In this document: piece by piece, positions 33,698 to 42,629 of the stretch
Position numbering within the stretch: the stretch's first letter is position 1
How the letters are laid out: the number at the start of each line of letters is the position of its first letter
Made by a program: the position numbers and the translations under genes
NCBI RefSeq assembly: GCF_900111765.1
Contig: NZ_FOIB01000014.1
Location: 124,001-188,000 of the forward strand
Source of the DNA: Myxococcus fulvus
Lineage (GTDB): Bacteria > Myxococcota > Myxococcia > Myxococcales > Myxococcaceae
Direction of reading: 5' to 3'
DNA length: 64,000 nt
The notes under the pieces: generated by a model
The model's database searches: none
What the model saw: the letters and a program-made list of their open reading frames with translations, nothing else
Told to the model about the DNA's origin: nothing

Positions 33698-34873
33698 TCA
33701 GCCCAGGAGCGCGGCCAGCTTCTCGTGGCCCTTCTGCCGGGCGCGGTCGGCCGGCGTCTCCGCCTCCAGGTTGCGCAGCGACTTGTTCGCGCCCGCGGCG
33801 AGCAGCACCTCCACCACCTCCTGCAGCCCGTTGCGCGCCGCCGTGTGCAGGGGCGTGTTCCCATCCAGGTCAGGGATGTCCGGGTTGGCCTTGCGCGCCA
33901 GCAACGCCTGCACGCTGCTCACGAGCCCCATCCACGACGCGAGGAACAGGGGCGTCGCGCCCGACGCGTCGCGCGCGTCGACGTCCTGCGTGGGCCGGTG
34001 CTCGAGCACCAGCGCCAGCGCCGCGAAGCGCTTCATCGCCGCGTAATGCAGCAGGTTCTGCTGGTCCGGCGCCACGGGCTTCGTGGTGTCGAGCCCCGTC
34101 TCCAACATCGCCTTGATGACCGAGGGCGGCTGCCCCAGCCCCACCGCCATGGACGCGGGCGTGACGAGCACCTGCTCCGGCGGCGTGCCCAGGTCCACCC
34201 ACTCGTCCAGCGGCGAGCCCGCGGCGACGAGCGCCAGGACGAACTCCTCCGGCAGCCGGTGCAAGAGCGCCTTCGCCAGCGCCGTCTCACCCTTGCGGTC
34301 CTTGGTCCCCGCCTTCGCGCCATGCGCGAGCAGCAGCTTCACCGCCGCCCCCGCCATGTGCTCACGCTCGCCCTTCTTGTACCGGTCCCCCTCGCGCTCG
34401 CGGTACAGCTGCACCAGCAGGTGCAGCGGCGCCAGGCCGGACGGGCCCACCGCGTCCGGGTTCGCCCCCGCCTTCAACAGCGCCTCCGCGATGCCCAGGT
34501 GATGCGTGCGCAGCGCCAGCTCCAGCGGCGTCACCGACGCCTTGTCGCTCACCCCGTCCGCCTTCGCCCCTCGCGCGAGCAGCACCTCCACCACGCCGAG
34601 CGTCTCCGGCGACGTGCCGCGCACACAGGCCTGGTGCAGCGCCGTCCACCCCTCCTCCTCTTTGCTGTCCGCGCCCTGCGCCGCGTTCACGTCCGCGCCC
34701 GCGTCCAGCAGGGCGGTCAGGATGTCCCGCGCCTTCGTGCCCTCGCGTGAGGCCGCCACGGCGAGCGGCGCCCGGCCGAACCCGTCCCGGACACTCCAAT
34801 CCGCCGTCGCGACCCGAGCCTTCACGGCGGCGACATCCTCCTGGGAGATGGCATCGAGCAGCGCTTGAGACAT
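33698..34873 (-). CDS. Ankyrin-repeat protein
   Basis: The 391-residue cytoplasmic protein consists of about ten ankyrin repeats. Clear ones include GWTALHQACVRGTSPETLGVVEVLLARGAKADG, TPLELALRTHHLGIAEALLKAGANPDA and GNTPLHTAARNGLQEVVEVLLAAGANKSLRN. Some central repeats are atypical (LPEEFVLALVAAGSPLDEW). It should be a protein-interaction scaffold. It lies between two paralogous haem-toroid genes but is encoded on the opposite strand. The ATG at 34871-34873 (MSQALLDAISQEDV) begins a normal capping helix and is preferred over an upstream extension. Confidence 0.88.
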   Translation of the reverse strand: MSQALLDAISQEDVAAVKARVATADWSVRDGFGRAPLAVAASREGTKARDILTALLDAGADVNAAQGADSKEEEGWTALHQACVRGTSPETLGVVEVLLARGAKADGVSDKASVTPLELALRTHHLGIAEALLKAGANPDAVGPSGLAPLHLLVQLYREREGDRYKKGEREHMAGAAVKLLLAHGAKAGTKDRKGETALAKALLHRLPEEFVLALVAAGSPLDEWVDLGTPPEQVLVTPASMAVGLGQPPSVIKAMLETGLDTTKPVAPDQQNLLHYAAMKRFAALALVLEHRPTQDVDARDASGATPLFLASWMGLVSSVQALLARKANPDIPDLDGNTPLHTAARNGLQEVVEVLLAAGANKSLRNLEAETPADRARQKGHEKLAALLG

Positions 34874-35417
34874 CGAAAGTCGTCCTTCCTGTCCCCACGC
34901 GCGAGAGCGACGAGCACCGGGATGGGCCACGAGATGAGGCGTGAGACAGGCGGTCTTCCTCGCATGTTTCAGCGCGCACGGTCAGCAGCCAACCGCGTTG
35001 ACACGACGCATCCATCACCGCTGGCAAGTATCGACGGACCTCGCGAGTCCGGGCGCACCCCGGAGTCTGACATTGTGAGAGCCATGGCTCGCGCATCGCG
35101 AGAGCACAGGGCCAGGCTCCTCGCCCGCCCACCGACCCGGGGCTCGGGCGCGTTACACAATGACTGTCATTCGGGATTCCATGGACAGGAGGAATCGACT
35201 CGCGGATTCCCGAGCAAATCCCCCGTGCTCACCCAGTATGCCGCTCTCTCGGACACGCCCTTTGCCGCTCGGTGCTGGGTCTGATGACACCTGCTTCACT
35301 CGCCCTGCGAGCGGGCTCGAAAGTGCGGGCCCCTTTGTTTGTGATTGAGCGCATGCCGGTCATGATTCGTCCCGGGCGCCGAGTCTCTGGGCGTGAACCG
35401 CGCGCGGGCCCGGCTCC
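34874..35417. other. Divergent intergenic region with candidate operator
   Basis: About 540 bp separate the ankyrin and second haem-toroid genes. It contains a 13-bp palindrome AATGACTGTCATT at 35159-35171 and a hairpin CTCGCGCATCGCGAG at 35088-35102. No convincing open frame is present. A TTGACA at 34998-35003 lacks a matching -10 box. Confidence 0.45.
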
Positions 35418-38279
35418 ATGGGTACACGTCCGATGTCCATCCGCGCGCTCTTGCTTCGTTCCGTCTCGCCCTCGCTCTGGGGGCTCGTGCTCGTCACGCT
35501 GCTGTCCGCCACGGCCTCTCGCGCGAACGAGCGCGTGGAGGCGGCCCAGCGCGCGCTCGACTTCGTCAGCGCGGACGCCGTCACGTGGACGAAGGACCAG
35601 GGCTGCACGTCGTGCCACCGCCACGGCGCCACGCTCTTCGGCCTCACCCAGGCCAGCGCCAACGGCTTCGACCTGGACACCGCCACCACCAACGGGCGCA
35701 CCAACCGCGAGAACATGGAGCGGCTCGCGCGCGATTTGCTCGTGGGCCAGGACGCGAGCGGCTCGTGGTCGCTGGAGGGCGTGCACTACCGCAACGCGTA
35801 CACCAGCTACGCGGCCTTCGGGCTCGCCGGCTACGACGCGAAGGTGGGCAACCGGCACGCGGAGGCGCTGGCGCGCGCGGCGGACTGGGCCGTGAGCACG
35901 CAGGAGCTGAGCGGGCGCTGGGTGGAGGACTATCCGCTCCGGCCCGTGGGCGCCTCCAACATGGGCGTCACCGCGCGGCTGATGACGGCGCTCGCCCAGG
36001 CCCGCGTGCACGCCGACCCCGCTCGCGCCGCTCAGTATCAGGACGCGCTCCGTCGCGCCGCCGCGTACCTGCGCGAGCACCTGAACGACCTGGCGGAAGG
36101 CCCCTTCGACGACGCCCAGCGCTACACGTATCAGGTGGCGTGGACGGCCGTGGGCCTGAAGGCCGCGGGCCCCGGTGAGCAGGGCGAGAACACGGCCGCG
36201 CTGGAGTCCGTGGCCGCGCGCTTGCTCGCCACGCGCACGCTCGACGATGCGCCGGGCTGGGGCAGCCTCGACGGCGAGGCCCCGGACGAGACCTCCACCA
36301 GCTTCGCCCTGTACGCGCTGTGCCTCGCGGGCCGCACGCCGGAGCAGGAGCCTCGCGTCGCGCGGGCGCTCGAGTGGCTCACCTCACGGCAGGCCGAGGA
36401 CGGCGGCTGGGGCGTGGGCACCTCCCGCCATCCGGACATCCCCACCACCTTCGCCACGCTCGCGCTGACCTGCTTCCCCGACAAGGGTGACGGCGTCAGC
36501 GTCACCGTGGACGACGCCGCGAGCAAACCCGTGGCCCAGGCCCTGCCCCATCCCCAGCGCGTCACGTACACGCTCGTCGTGCTCCACGAGGGACCGCGCG
36601 CGGACACGTTCACGCTCGAGGCCTCGGGCGGGCTGCCGGGCTGGACGGCGACGCTGGACCGCACCACCGTGACGCTCGCTCCGGGTGAGCGGACCTCCCT
36701 CACGCTCTCGGTGGGGACGCCCGTCGAGCTGGCCCCGTCCCTCACCTCGGAGGTCCGGGTGACGGCCACGTCGATGAGCAGGCCGGGCGTGTCGGGCGCG
36801 ACGCAGGTCACCGCGTACACGAATCCTCCGCCTCCCACCGAGGGCCTGGAGACCACCACCACCGTGCTCGCGGGTGCGCAGCTCACGGTGGGCCGGGACA
36901 ACCCGCTGTCGGCCCGCGTGACGAGCGCCGATGGCTGGCGCGCGCGCGGCCCGGGCCAGGGACAGGTGACGTTCCAGGTGGCCGGCGTCACCGTGGGGAC
37001 GGACCACGACGCGGATGGGGATGGCGTGTACTCGGTGGTGTGGCGGCCGCGAGGGAGCTGGGAGGTGCTGGGCGCCTCGGAGGTGCGCGCGGTGTACTCC
37101 GGCGTGACGCTCCAGCCGCGCGAGGCGAACCGCCTGGGCAGCAGCGGGACGCGCGCGGTGGAAATCCTGCCGTCGCCGGACCCGCTGCCCTCGGTGACGC
37201 TGTGCGGACTGCCCGACTTCATGGGCGAGACGAGCGTGGGCGTGTGCGGCTTCGTGACGGCGCTGGCGCCCGGGGCCACCATCGAGTCCGCCGCGTTCAT
37301 CCTCCACGGTGAGCAGTACCCGGTGGTGCCCGAGGACAGCGGCGGCTTCGTGTGGACGGAGCTCCCGCTGCGCGACGGGCTCAACGTCATCCAGTTGGTG
37401 GCCACGGACACGTTCGGCGGACGCTCGAGCCAGCAGGCCACGGTGCGCGTGGACGCGGTGGCGCCTGGCATCACCGTGCTGTACCCCGCCGAGGGCTCGA
37501 TGGTGGGCTCGCTGCTGACGGAGGTCCGCGTGTGGGTGGACGATGTCTCCCCCGTGCGCGTGGAGACCAACTGGGTGCACGTCACGGAGGTCCCCGCGGG
37601 CGGAGGACTGGTGGCGCACGAGGTGGCGCTCAACCCCGGGGCCAACGAGGTGCTGATTCGCGCCACGGACGCGGCGGGCCACGTGACGGAGCACGTGCTC
37701 ACCTTCTGGGTGGACGCCGAGGCGCCGTGGCTCGTGGCGGGCCTGCCGGACGGGTGGCTCGTGGGGCCTCAGCCCGGGAACACGCTGGACTACGAGCTCG
37801 CCGTGTACTCGGAGTCGGCCACGCGGGTGGAGGTGACGCCCGGCGGAGGCACGTACGAGGTGCCGCGCGGCGGACGCGTCTTCGTGGCCCGGCTGCCCCT
37901 GGTGCCCGGGGACAACGTCTTCACGATGGTCGCGACGAGCGAGACGGGCTTGAGCACCACCCTCACCCGCACCGTGCGCTACGACAACACGCCCCCGCGC
38001 GCGCAGCTGCTCTCCCCCGGACCGGACGAGGCCGTCTCAGGCGTCGTGGTGCTGGAGGCCCGGGTGACGGACGACGTGAGCGGCGTGAGGAGCGTGGCCT
38101 TCACTCGGGACGGCTCGGGCATCCGCGCGGGGACGGACTGGGGAGACGGCGTGTGGACGGCGGAGCTGGACACGCGCGAGCTCTTGGACGGCCCTCACAC
38201 CGTGGAGGTGTGGATGGAGGACGCCGCGGGGAACTTCGTCATCCAGACCTTCCCCTTCGTCACCCTCAACCGGCCGTAG
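35418..38279 (+). CDS. Paralogous secreted CxxCH / toroid-like / Ig-like protein
   Basis: The 953-residue protein repeats the layout of the 30792-33641 product: a signal peptide ending TASRAN, then CTSCH in DQGCTSCHRHGATLFGLTQASANGFDL, a helical toroid-like domain (LLVGQDASGSWSLEGV, ALEWLTSRQAEDGGWGVGTSRHPDIPTTFATLALTCF) and Ig-like domains to the end. The two proteins align along their length but with only moderate identity, so the duplication is old or under divergent selection. Extra Cys pairs occur in the Ig part (SVTLCGLPDF, VGVCGFV). ATG at 35418 gives MGTRP; ATG at 35433 (MSIRALLL) is an equally possible start. Confidence 0.85.
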   Translation: MGTRPMSIRALLLRSVSPSLWGLVLVTLLSATASRANERVEAAQRALDFVSADAVTWTKDQGCTSCHRHGATLFGLTQASANGFDLDTATTNGRTNRENMERLARDLLVGQDASGSWSLEGVHYRNAYTSYAAFGLAGYDAKVGNRHAEALARAADWAVSTQELSGRWVEDYPLRPVGASNMGVTARLMTALAQARVHADPARAAQYQDALRRAAAYLREHLNDLAEGPFDDAQRYTYQVAWTAVGLKAAGPGEQGENTAALESVAARLLATRTLDDAPGWGSLDGEAPDETSTSFALYALCLAGRTPEQEPRVARALEWLTSRQAEDGGWGVGTSRHPDIPTTFATLALTCFPDKGDGVSVTVDDAASKPVAQALPHPQRVTYTLVVLHEGPRADTFTLEASGGLPGWTATLDRTTVTLAPGERTSLTLSVGTPVELAPSLTSEVRVTATSMSRPGVSGATQVTAYTNPPPPTEGLETTTTVLAGAQLTVGRDNPLSARVTSADGWRARGPGQGQVTFQVAGVTVGTDHDADGDGVYSVVWRPRGSWEVLGASEVRAVYSGVTLQPREANRLGSSGTRAVEILPSPDPLPSVTLCGLPDFMGETSVGVCGFVTALAPGATIESAAFILHGEQYPVVPEDSGGFVWTELPLRDGLNVIQLVATDTFGGRSSQQATVRVDAVAPGITVLYPAEGSMVGSLLTEVRVWVDDVSPVRVETNWVHVTEVPAGGGLVAHEVALNPGANEVLIRATDAAGHVTEHVLTFWVDAEAPWLVAGLPDGWLVGPQPGNTLDYELAVYSESATRVEVTPGGGTYEVPRGGRVFVARLPLVPGDNVFTMVATSETGLSTTLTRTVRYDNTPPRAQLLSPGPDEAVSGVVVLEARVTDDVSGVRSVAFTRDGSGIRAGTDWGDGVWTAELDTRELLDGPHTVEVWMEDAAGNFVIQTFPFVTLNRP

Positions 38280-38286
38280 CGAAAGG

Positions 38287-38781
38287 TCAGCGCGGCAGGG
38301 GCGTGGCCACGTAGTCCGTCCCCTGGTCCGCGTGGCAGCCGTGGCACGTGTCGTGTCCCCGACCGTAGTAGTTGTCGTCGTAGTTCGGGCCGAAGCCCTC
38401 GTAGAAAATCCAGGTGTCCTTGCCGGTGCCCTCGGCCACCTTGATGTCCAGGGCGTGGCCTCGCGCCGTGCGGCCGTCCGACTCGAACAGCTCCTTCACG
38501 GTGATGCTGCCCACGGGGTGGACGCGGTTGCCCTCCGCCATGGAGCGGGCCAGCACGTCGTTGAAGAACACCCGCACCCGGTCGCCATGGGAGCGCACCG
38601 AGCGACGCGGCGCCGGCTCCGCGAGCCACTCCCGATAGCGCCCCTCCCGCACGAAGGCGGTGATGCCCGCCTCGGACGTGTCCAGTCCTCCCACCTCCCC
38701 CAGGCCCTCGTCCACGGACGACGAGGGTCCACAGGCGACCAGCGCCAGGAGCACGGTGCACGGCAGGGAGGAGGGACGCAC
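38287..38781 (-). CDS. Cytochrome P460-like lipoprotein
   Basis: The 164-residue protein has a lipoprotein signal (LPCTVLLALVACGPSSS). Its domain resembles cytochrome P460: HPVGSITVKELFESDGRTARGHALDIKVAEG, then WIFYEGFGPNYDDNYYGRG, and a C-terminal haem-binding CHGCH followed by ADQGTDYV. P460 proteins carry a haem crosslinked to lysine and oxidise hydroxylamine or bind NO; Lys in ALDIKVAEG is the candidate. Only the CxxCH is certain. The GTG at 38781 is preferred because it follows GAGG by six bases and starts directly at the signal peptide. It is convergent with the haem-toroid gene, 7 bp apart. Confidence 0.78.
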   Translation of the reverse strand: MRPSSLPCTVLLALVACGPSSSVDEGLGEVGGLDTSEAGITAFVREGRYREWLAEPAPRRSVRSHGDRVRVFFNDVLARSMAEGNRVHPVGSITVKELFESDGRTARGHALDIKVAEGTGKDTWIFYEGFGPNYDDNYYGRGHDTCHGCHADQGTDYVATPLPR

Positions 38782-39078
38782 GTGGGGCCTCGTGAGGGAG
38801 ACGCGGACCGGAGCCGGCCCGCGCGGGGACACCCTCGCTACGCCGGGGCGCGCCCGCGGGTTACAGCCCGGGGATTTCCGGGGGTTTCATCCACGGCGTG
38901 ACAGGACACGACCTGTTCCATCACTGAATGTGGTCCCTCCCTGTTAGGTTCGTTACCCAGGAGGTCGTCACCCAGTGTTCCAACCCCACCCCCGGGTCAT
39001 GCCGATGATTGCCCCCTTTGCTCCGCGTCCCGTTGCATCCCCCGTCACCCGCATGGCCCACAGCCCCCGAGGCACCCC

Positions 39079-40887
39079 ATGACGACGGGCCATCCCCTCG
39101 CGCTGCGCCCTGGGATGAAGGTGGGCCCGTGGCGTGTCCGGGCCCGACTGGGCCAGGGTGCCTTCGGCGCGGTGTTCCAGGTGGAGCAGGGCGGGCGCCT
39201 GCACGCGCTCAAGTTCGCGCTGCGAGGACCGGGCAGCGAGGACCTGGACCGCACGGATGCGCGCGCCGTCCGGGAGCTCGCGTGTCTGCTGCATGCCGTG
39301 CATCCGCATGTCGTGCGCGTCTGGGCGCACGGGCGCTGGCCGGATGTCCGGACGGGGTACCACTACGTGGTGCTCGACTACGTGGAGGGCGCCACCCTGG
39401 CCACGTGGGTGAAGCGCGAGGCCCCCTCCGCGCGGCGCGTGGCCCGGCTGTTCTCCCAGCTCGCGTGGACGCTGGGGGAGCTGCACTCGCGCCACGTCTT
39501 CCACCGGGACCTCAAGCCCTCCAACATCCTCGTGCGCGCCTCGGACGAGTCGCCCGTGCTGGTGGACTTCGGCAGCGCCAACCACGCGGAGTCGCAGCCC
39601 CTCACCGAAGGCCCGCTACCTCCCGGCACGCCCCAGTATCGGAGCCCGGAGGCCCTGCGCTTCCACCGCGAGCACCACGCCCAGCGCGCCGCGCGCTACG
39701 CCTTCCGCGCCACGGATGACCTCTATGCGCTGGGCGTCTCGCTGCACGAGATGCTCACGGGCGCGCCGGCGTTCTCGCTCACGTTGCCGCGCGAGGTCCT
39801 CTCCGAGCACATCGAGACGCGCATGCCCGCGCCCGCGTCCTCGCTGAACGAGCGCGTCCCGACGGAGCTGGATGCCATCACCCAGCGGCTGCTGCGCAAG
39901 AAGCCCGAGGAGCGCTTCCAGGAGGGAGGCTCGCTGCACGCGGCGCTCGAGGCGGCGCTGCGCTCGGCGACGCCCGAGTGGGACCGTCCGCTGTTCCCAC
40001 GGACTCCGTCGCCGCCGGACTCCGAGGTGAATCGCAGGAAGGTGTCACCGGGCGACGCCTCCGAGAGTCCGTGGCCCGTGCGGCTGGCGCGAAGGCACCT
40101 GCGGCACGCGACCTCATCGGGAGGTTCCCGCGCGAGGAGCGGATCCGAGGGCGCCCACCTGCACTCCGTGGTTCCACGTGAGGAGGCGCCTCTCCGCGCG
40201 AGCACTCCTTCCGAGAGCGTCCACTCGTACGAGCACACCGTGGATCCACAGGAGGAGGCGCCTCCCCTGGCGAAGCCCCCTTCCGAGAGCGCCCACTCGC
40301 ACGAGCGCGGCGAGGATCCACGCGAGGATGCGCGTCCCTCATCGAGGACCCATCCCGAGAGCGCCCACTCGCACGAGCGCGGCGAGGATCCACGCGAGGA
40401 TGCGCGTCCCTCATCGAGGACCCATCCCGAGAGCGCCCACTCGCACGAGCGCGGCGAGGATCCACGCGCGGGTGGACGCCCCCGCACGCGGGTCTCCTCC
40501 GAGGGCACCCACACGCACGAGCACGCCGTGGATCCACGCGAGGCGGCGCGTCGTCGTGGGAGAACCCCGTCCGAGGGCGCCCACGCGCACCCGAGGTCGG
40601 CCCACCCCCGCTCCACCCCACCCCGAGGAACCCGCGCGCTCCCCCGGCGCATCACTCCGACGGAAGAGGCCCTCGCCCTCGCGTGGCTGCGTCGGGTGGA
40701 CCCCGCCCACTGGAGCCGCGCGCGGAAGCTCTGGGTGGCGGGCACCTGGTTGGGCCTGTTGTTCCTGTTCGCGGGCACCTTCGCCGCCCTGCGCTGCACC
40801 CTGGAGTCGGCCCTGGAGAGCTCCGCGCACCCGGGCGCATCCCTCCAGTCACCCCGCCCCGAGCGGATCCGCGACCGGCGCCCGTGA
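39079..40887 (+). CDS. Ser/Thr protein kinase with repetitive linker and C-terminal anchor
   Basis: The 602-residue protein has a kinase domain (about residues 18-300) with LGQGAFGAVFQVE, LHALKFAL, VFHRDLKPSNIL (Asp144), VDFGSAN (Asp163) and GTPQYRSPEAL. A charged linker (about 355-510) is made of seven roughly 24-residue repeats of the form ESAHSHERGEDPREDARPS. One hydrophobic helix near 555-575 (LWVAGTWLGLLFLFAGTFAAL) is the likely membrane anchor, with a short tail. Catalytic residues are intact, so it should be active. His-rich repeats could bind metal; that is a guess. Confidence 0.9.
   Translation: MTTGHPLALRPGMKVGPWRVRARLGQGAFGAVFQVEQGGRLHALKFALRGPGSEDLDRTDARAVRELACLLHAVHPHVVRVWAHGRWPDVRTGYHYVVLDYVEGATLATWVKREAPSARRVARLFSQLAWTLGELHSRHVFHRDLKPSNILVRASDESPVLVDFGSANHAESQPLTEGPLPPGTPQYRSPEALRFHREHHAQRAARYAFRATDDLYALGVSLHEMLTGAPAFSLTLPREVLSEHIETRMPAPASSLNERVPTELDAITQRLLRKKPEERFQEGGSLHAALEAALRSATPEWDRPLFPRTPSPPDSEVNRRKVSPGDASESPWPVRLARRHLRHATSSGGSRARSGSEGAHLHSVVPREEAPLRASTPSESVHSYEHTVDPQEEAPPLAKPPSESAHSHERGEDPREDARPSSRTHPESAHSHERGEDPREDARPSSRTHPESAHSHERGEDPRAGGRPRTRVSSEGTHTHEHAVDPREAARRRGRTPSEGAHAHPRSAHPRSTPPRGTRALPRRITPTEEALALAWLRRVDPAHWSRARKLWVAGTWLGLLFLFAGTFAALRCTLESALESSAHPGASLQSPRPERIRDRRP
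40147..40644 (+). repeat. Seven 72-bp degenerate tandem repeats inside kinase gene
   Basis: Units begin at 40147 (short), 40213, 40285, 40357, 40429, 40501 and 40573, 72 bp apart. The two central units are essentially identical and the outer ones diverge. Each encodes 24 residues with SAHSHE and DPRE motifs. Confidence 0.85.
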
Positions 40888-40899
40888 CGCCGTCACCCA

Positions 40900-40921
40900 C
40901 GGCCCCGTGCACCCGGGGCCG
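40900..40921. terminator. Bidirectional hairpin between kinase and XRE gene
   Basis: CGGCCCCG and CGGGGCCG form a perfect 8-bp stem with a six-base loop, between two convergent stops. Confidence 0.6.
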
Positions 40922-40927
40922 AGTGCG

Positions 40928-41308
40928 TCACTTCTTCTTCTGCTGCATCGCCGAGGCGACCAGGTTCATCAGCTTGAGCTGCACCGGGGACAGCTTGCGC
41001 AGGTTGCGCATCAGCCGCCGCATCTCCGGCGTGTCGTCCTCGCGGGCCTTCGCGCCCGACTTGTCCTTCGCGGGAGGCGGCGCCGCCAGGTCATCCCCCA
41101 ACCCCAACAGCTGGTGCGGCGGCACGTTGAGCACCACGCACAGTCGCCGCAGGTTCTGCACGCTGGGGAGCATGTGGCCCCGCTCCAGGCGTCCATACAC
41201 CTCCGACGCCATGCCGATGCGCTCCGCCACATCCGCCTGCGTCAGTCCCATCCGCACCCGGGCGGCCCTCGCCGCCGCGCCCAGCATGCTCGCCAGTTCT
41301 GTGTCCAT
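40928..41308 (-). CDS. XRE-family HTH regulator
   Basis: The 126-residue protein has an N-terminal Cro/C1-type HTH (about 8-65: RVRMGLTQADVAERIGMASEVYGRLERGHMLPSVQNLRRLCVVLNVPPHQLL). A linker rich in Ala/Pro/Lys and a helical C-terminus follow (MRRLMRNLRKLSPVQLKLMNLVASAMQQKKK). It should bind DNA as a dimer; target unknown. The inverted repeat at 41374-41405 in its upstream region is a candidate operator. Confidence 0.88.
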   Translation of the reverse strand: MDTELASMLGAAARAARVRMGLTQADVAERIGMASEVYGRLERGHMLPSVQNLRRLCVVLNVPPHQLLGLGDDLAAPPPAKDKSGAKAREDDTPEMRRLMRNLRKLSPVQLKLMNLVASAMQQKKK

Positions 41309-41373
41309 GCCTTGTCAGTCGTCCACGAAAGGAGGGGCCGTGCTCCAGGCACCCCGAAGGCCCCTGGATAACC

Positions 41374-41413
41374 CTGAAGGTCGGGTACTTTCACCATACC
41401 TTCAGCGTTTTTT
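41374..41413 (+). terminator. 7-bp hairpin followed by six T, upstream of XRE gene
   Basis: CTGAAGG (41374-41380) and CCTTCAG (41399-41405) flank an 18-base loop and are followed by CGTTTTTT. On the plus strand this resembles an intrinsic terminator, but adjacent genes run leftwards, so it may instead be an operator for the XRE regulator or a stop for antisense transcripts. Confidence 0.35.
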
Positions 41414-41493
41414 CAAACACGCGCGACGCCTCGCGTCGCACCCGCTCACGCCTCTGGTGGCACGCATCCCACGCGCTCTGGCGAGCACCCGCC

Positions 41494-42024
41494 TCAAGGC
41501 GCTGACGACGGTGTGCTCTCCGCGATGTCCATCAACGCGCGACGCCGCTCCGCCGCCGTGAAGAGCATCGCCAACGGCAGCCCCAGGAAGACGGCGTGCA
41601 ACACGATTTGGGCGAACTGCGGCACGTCGAGGAACCACGGGTAGTAGCCGCGCGCGACGAACTGGAAGTCCACCAGCCACACGCCGATGCCGAACAGCAT
41701 CCCCACCGCGGCCTGGAACTCCCAACGCCCGCGGCCATCCGGCGGCAGCATCGCGTCCAGGAACGAGTAGAACACCCCGACGATGGCGGACACCGCCAGA
41801 TGCATCCCCACGCCCAGCATCACCAACGTCCCCAGCGGGTAGTCCTCGCCGAAGGCCCGAGGCCCCAACACCACGCTCGCGGACATGCGCACCGGCCGCC
41901 ACGGACTGTCGCCCGAGGCCAGGGCCATCACCACTTCCGCGAGCGCCAGCACCACGCCCGCGGCCACTCCGAACAGCAGCCCGTTCGTGGCAGACCAGGG
42001 GGTGTACCGCCTCCGTGCCGCCAT
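41494..42024 (-). CDS. Four-helix membrane protein of unknown function
   Basis: The 176-residue protein has four hydrophobic helices at about residues 13-36, 63-90, 106-128 and 138-158 (for example LLFGVAAGVVLALAEVVMALA and IVLHAVFLGLPLAMLFTAA). A short basic N-terminus and polar C-terminus flank them. I recognise no catalytic motif. The helices and a conserved FLDVPQFAQIVLHAVFLGLPLA region suggest a YagU-like integral membrane protein, but this is weak. It lies downstream of the XRE gene's promoter region and is not obviously in an operon. Confidence 0.78.
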   Translation of the reverse strand: MAARRRYTPWSATNGLLFGVAAGVVLALAEVVMALASGDSPWRPVRMSASVVLGPRAFGEDYPLGTLVMLGVGMHLAVSAIVGVFYSFLDAMLPPDGRGRWEFQAAVGMLFGIGVWLVDFQFVARGYYPWFLDVPQFAQIVLHAVFLGLPLAMLFTAAERRRALMDIAESTPSSAP

Positions 42025-42344
42025 TGGCTTCTCCTTGTCCGGGGCCGCTGTCCGCCCCTTGTGTCAACCTGAGCACGTACGCCATCCACGGGCAGCCAGC
42101 GCACGGCGACGGCTCGGGATGTCGCCTCCCCCTCGGGCACCCGGACGGCGCCCAGGGCGGCCCTGGCGCTCGCCCTACCCCCGCCCGGACTGGTGGGCCC
42201 ACGCCCGCTCGCCACCTGTCGTTTCTTCCGTCTCCCAGGGCGGTCATCGGTAACTCCTTCAGGCTCAAACCATCTCCCCCGCACCCGTGCTCCGAGTCGC
42301 AGGCGACATCGCGTGGGCACGGCATTGGCATAGGGATCCGGCCG
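42025..42344. other. Intergenic region, nothing further recognised
   Basis: About 320 bp lie between divergent genes. No repeats, hairpins or convincing frames were seen; it should hold two promoters. Confidence 0.4.
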
Positions 42345-42617
42345 ATGCCCCCGCAGCTTCGCCAGCGTCCGCAAGGACCTCATCGGATCCACTACTCGCC
42401 CCAAGCGTGGCGAGAGGTGGGGCGTATGAGCGCGGAGGCCTTCGGCGAGCTCCAGGGCGCGCTGGAGCGATTGGGGGACCCGTCCGTCAGGGAGCCGTTG
42501 CCGGAGGGCGGCGGGGCGGGGCGCCACCGGCTCTCACGCCACGGGCTGGTGCTGGGCTACGCGTGGGATGACCGCTCGCGCACGCTGACGCTGCTCTCGT
42601 TGGAGCGCGAGCCGTGA
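42345..42617 (+). CDS. Small protein, possibly RelE/ParE-like
   Basis: The 90-residue protein reads MPPQLRQRPQGPHRIHYSPQAWREVGRMSAEAFGELQGALERLGDPSV..., then RHRLSRHGLVLGYAWDDRSRTLTLLSLERE. A helix pair followed by three strands ending in a hydrophobic strand resembles the RelE/ParE toxin fold. No antitoxin gene is adjacent, so it may be a solitary or degenerate member, or unrelated. It converges on the response regulator gene. Confidence 0.55.
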   Translation: MPPQLRQRPQGPHRIHYSPQAWREVGRMSAEAFGELQGALERLGDPSVREPLPEGGGAGRHRLSRHGLVLGYAWDDRSRTLTLLSLEREP

Positions 42618-42629
42618 GCGCGGCCGGGC

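Noticed and set aside
34998-35003. TTGACA as a -35 box
   Set aside because: No -10-like hexamer at 16-18 bp spacing; it is probably chance.
40171-40184. GTTCCACGTGAGGA as another parS
   Set aside because: Only 10 of 14 bases match, the right arm is broken, and it lies within the 72-bp coding repeats of a kinase gene.
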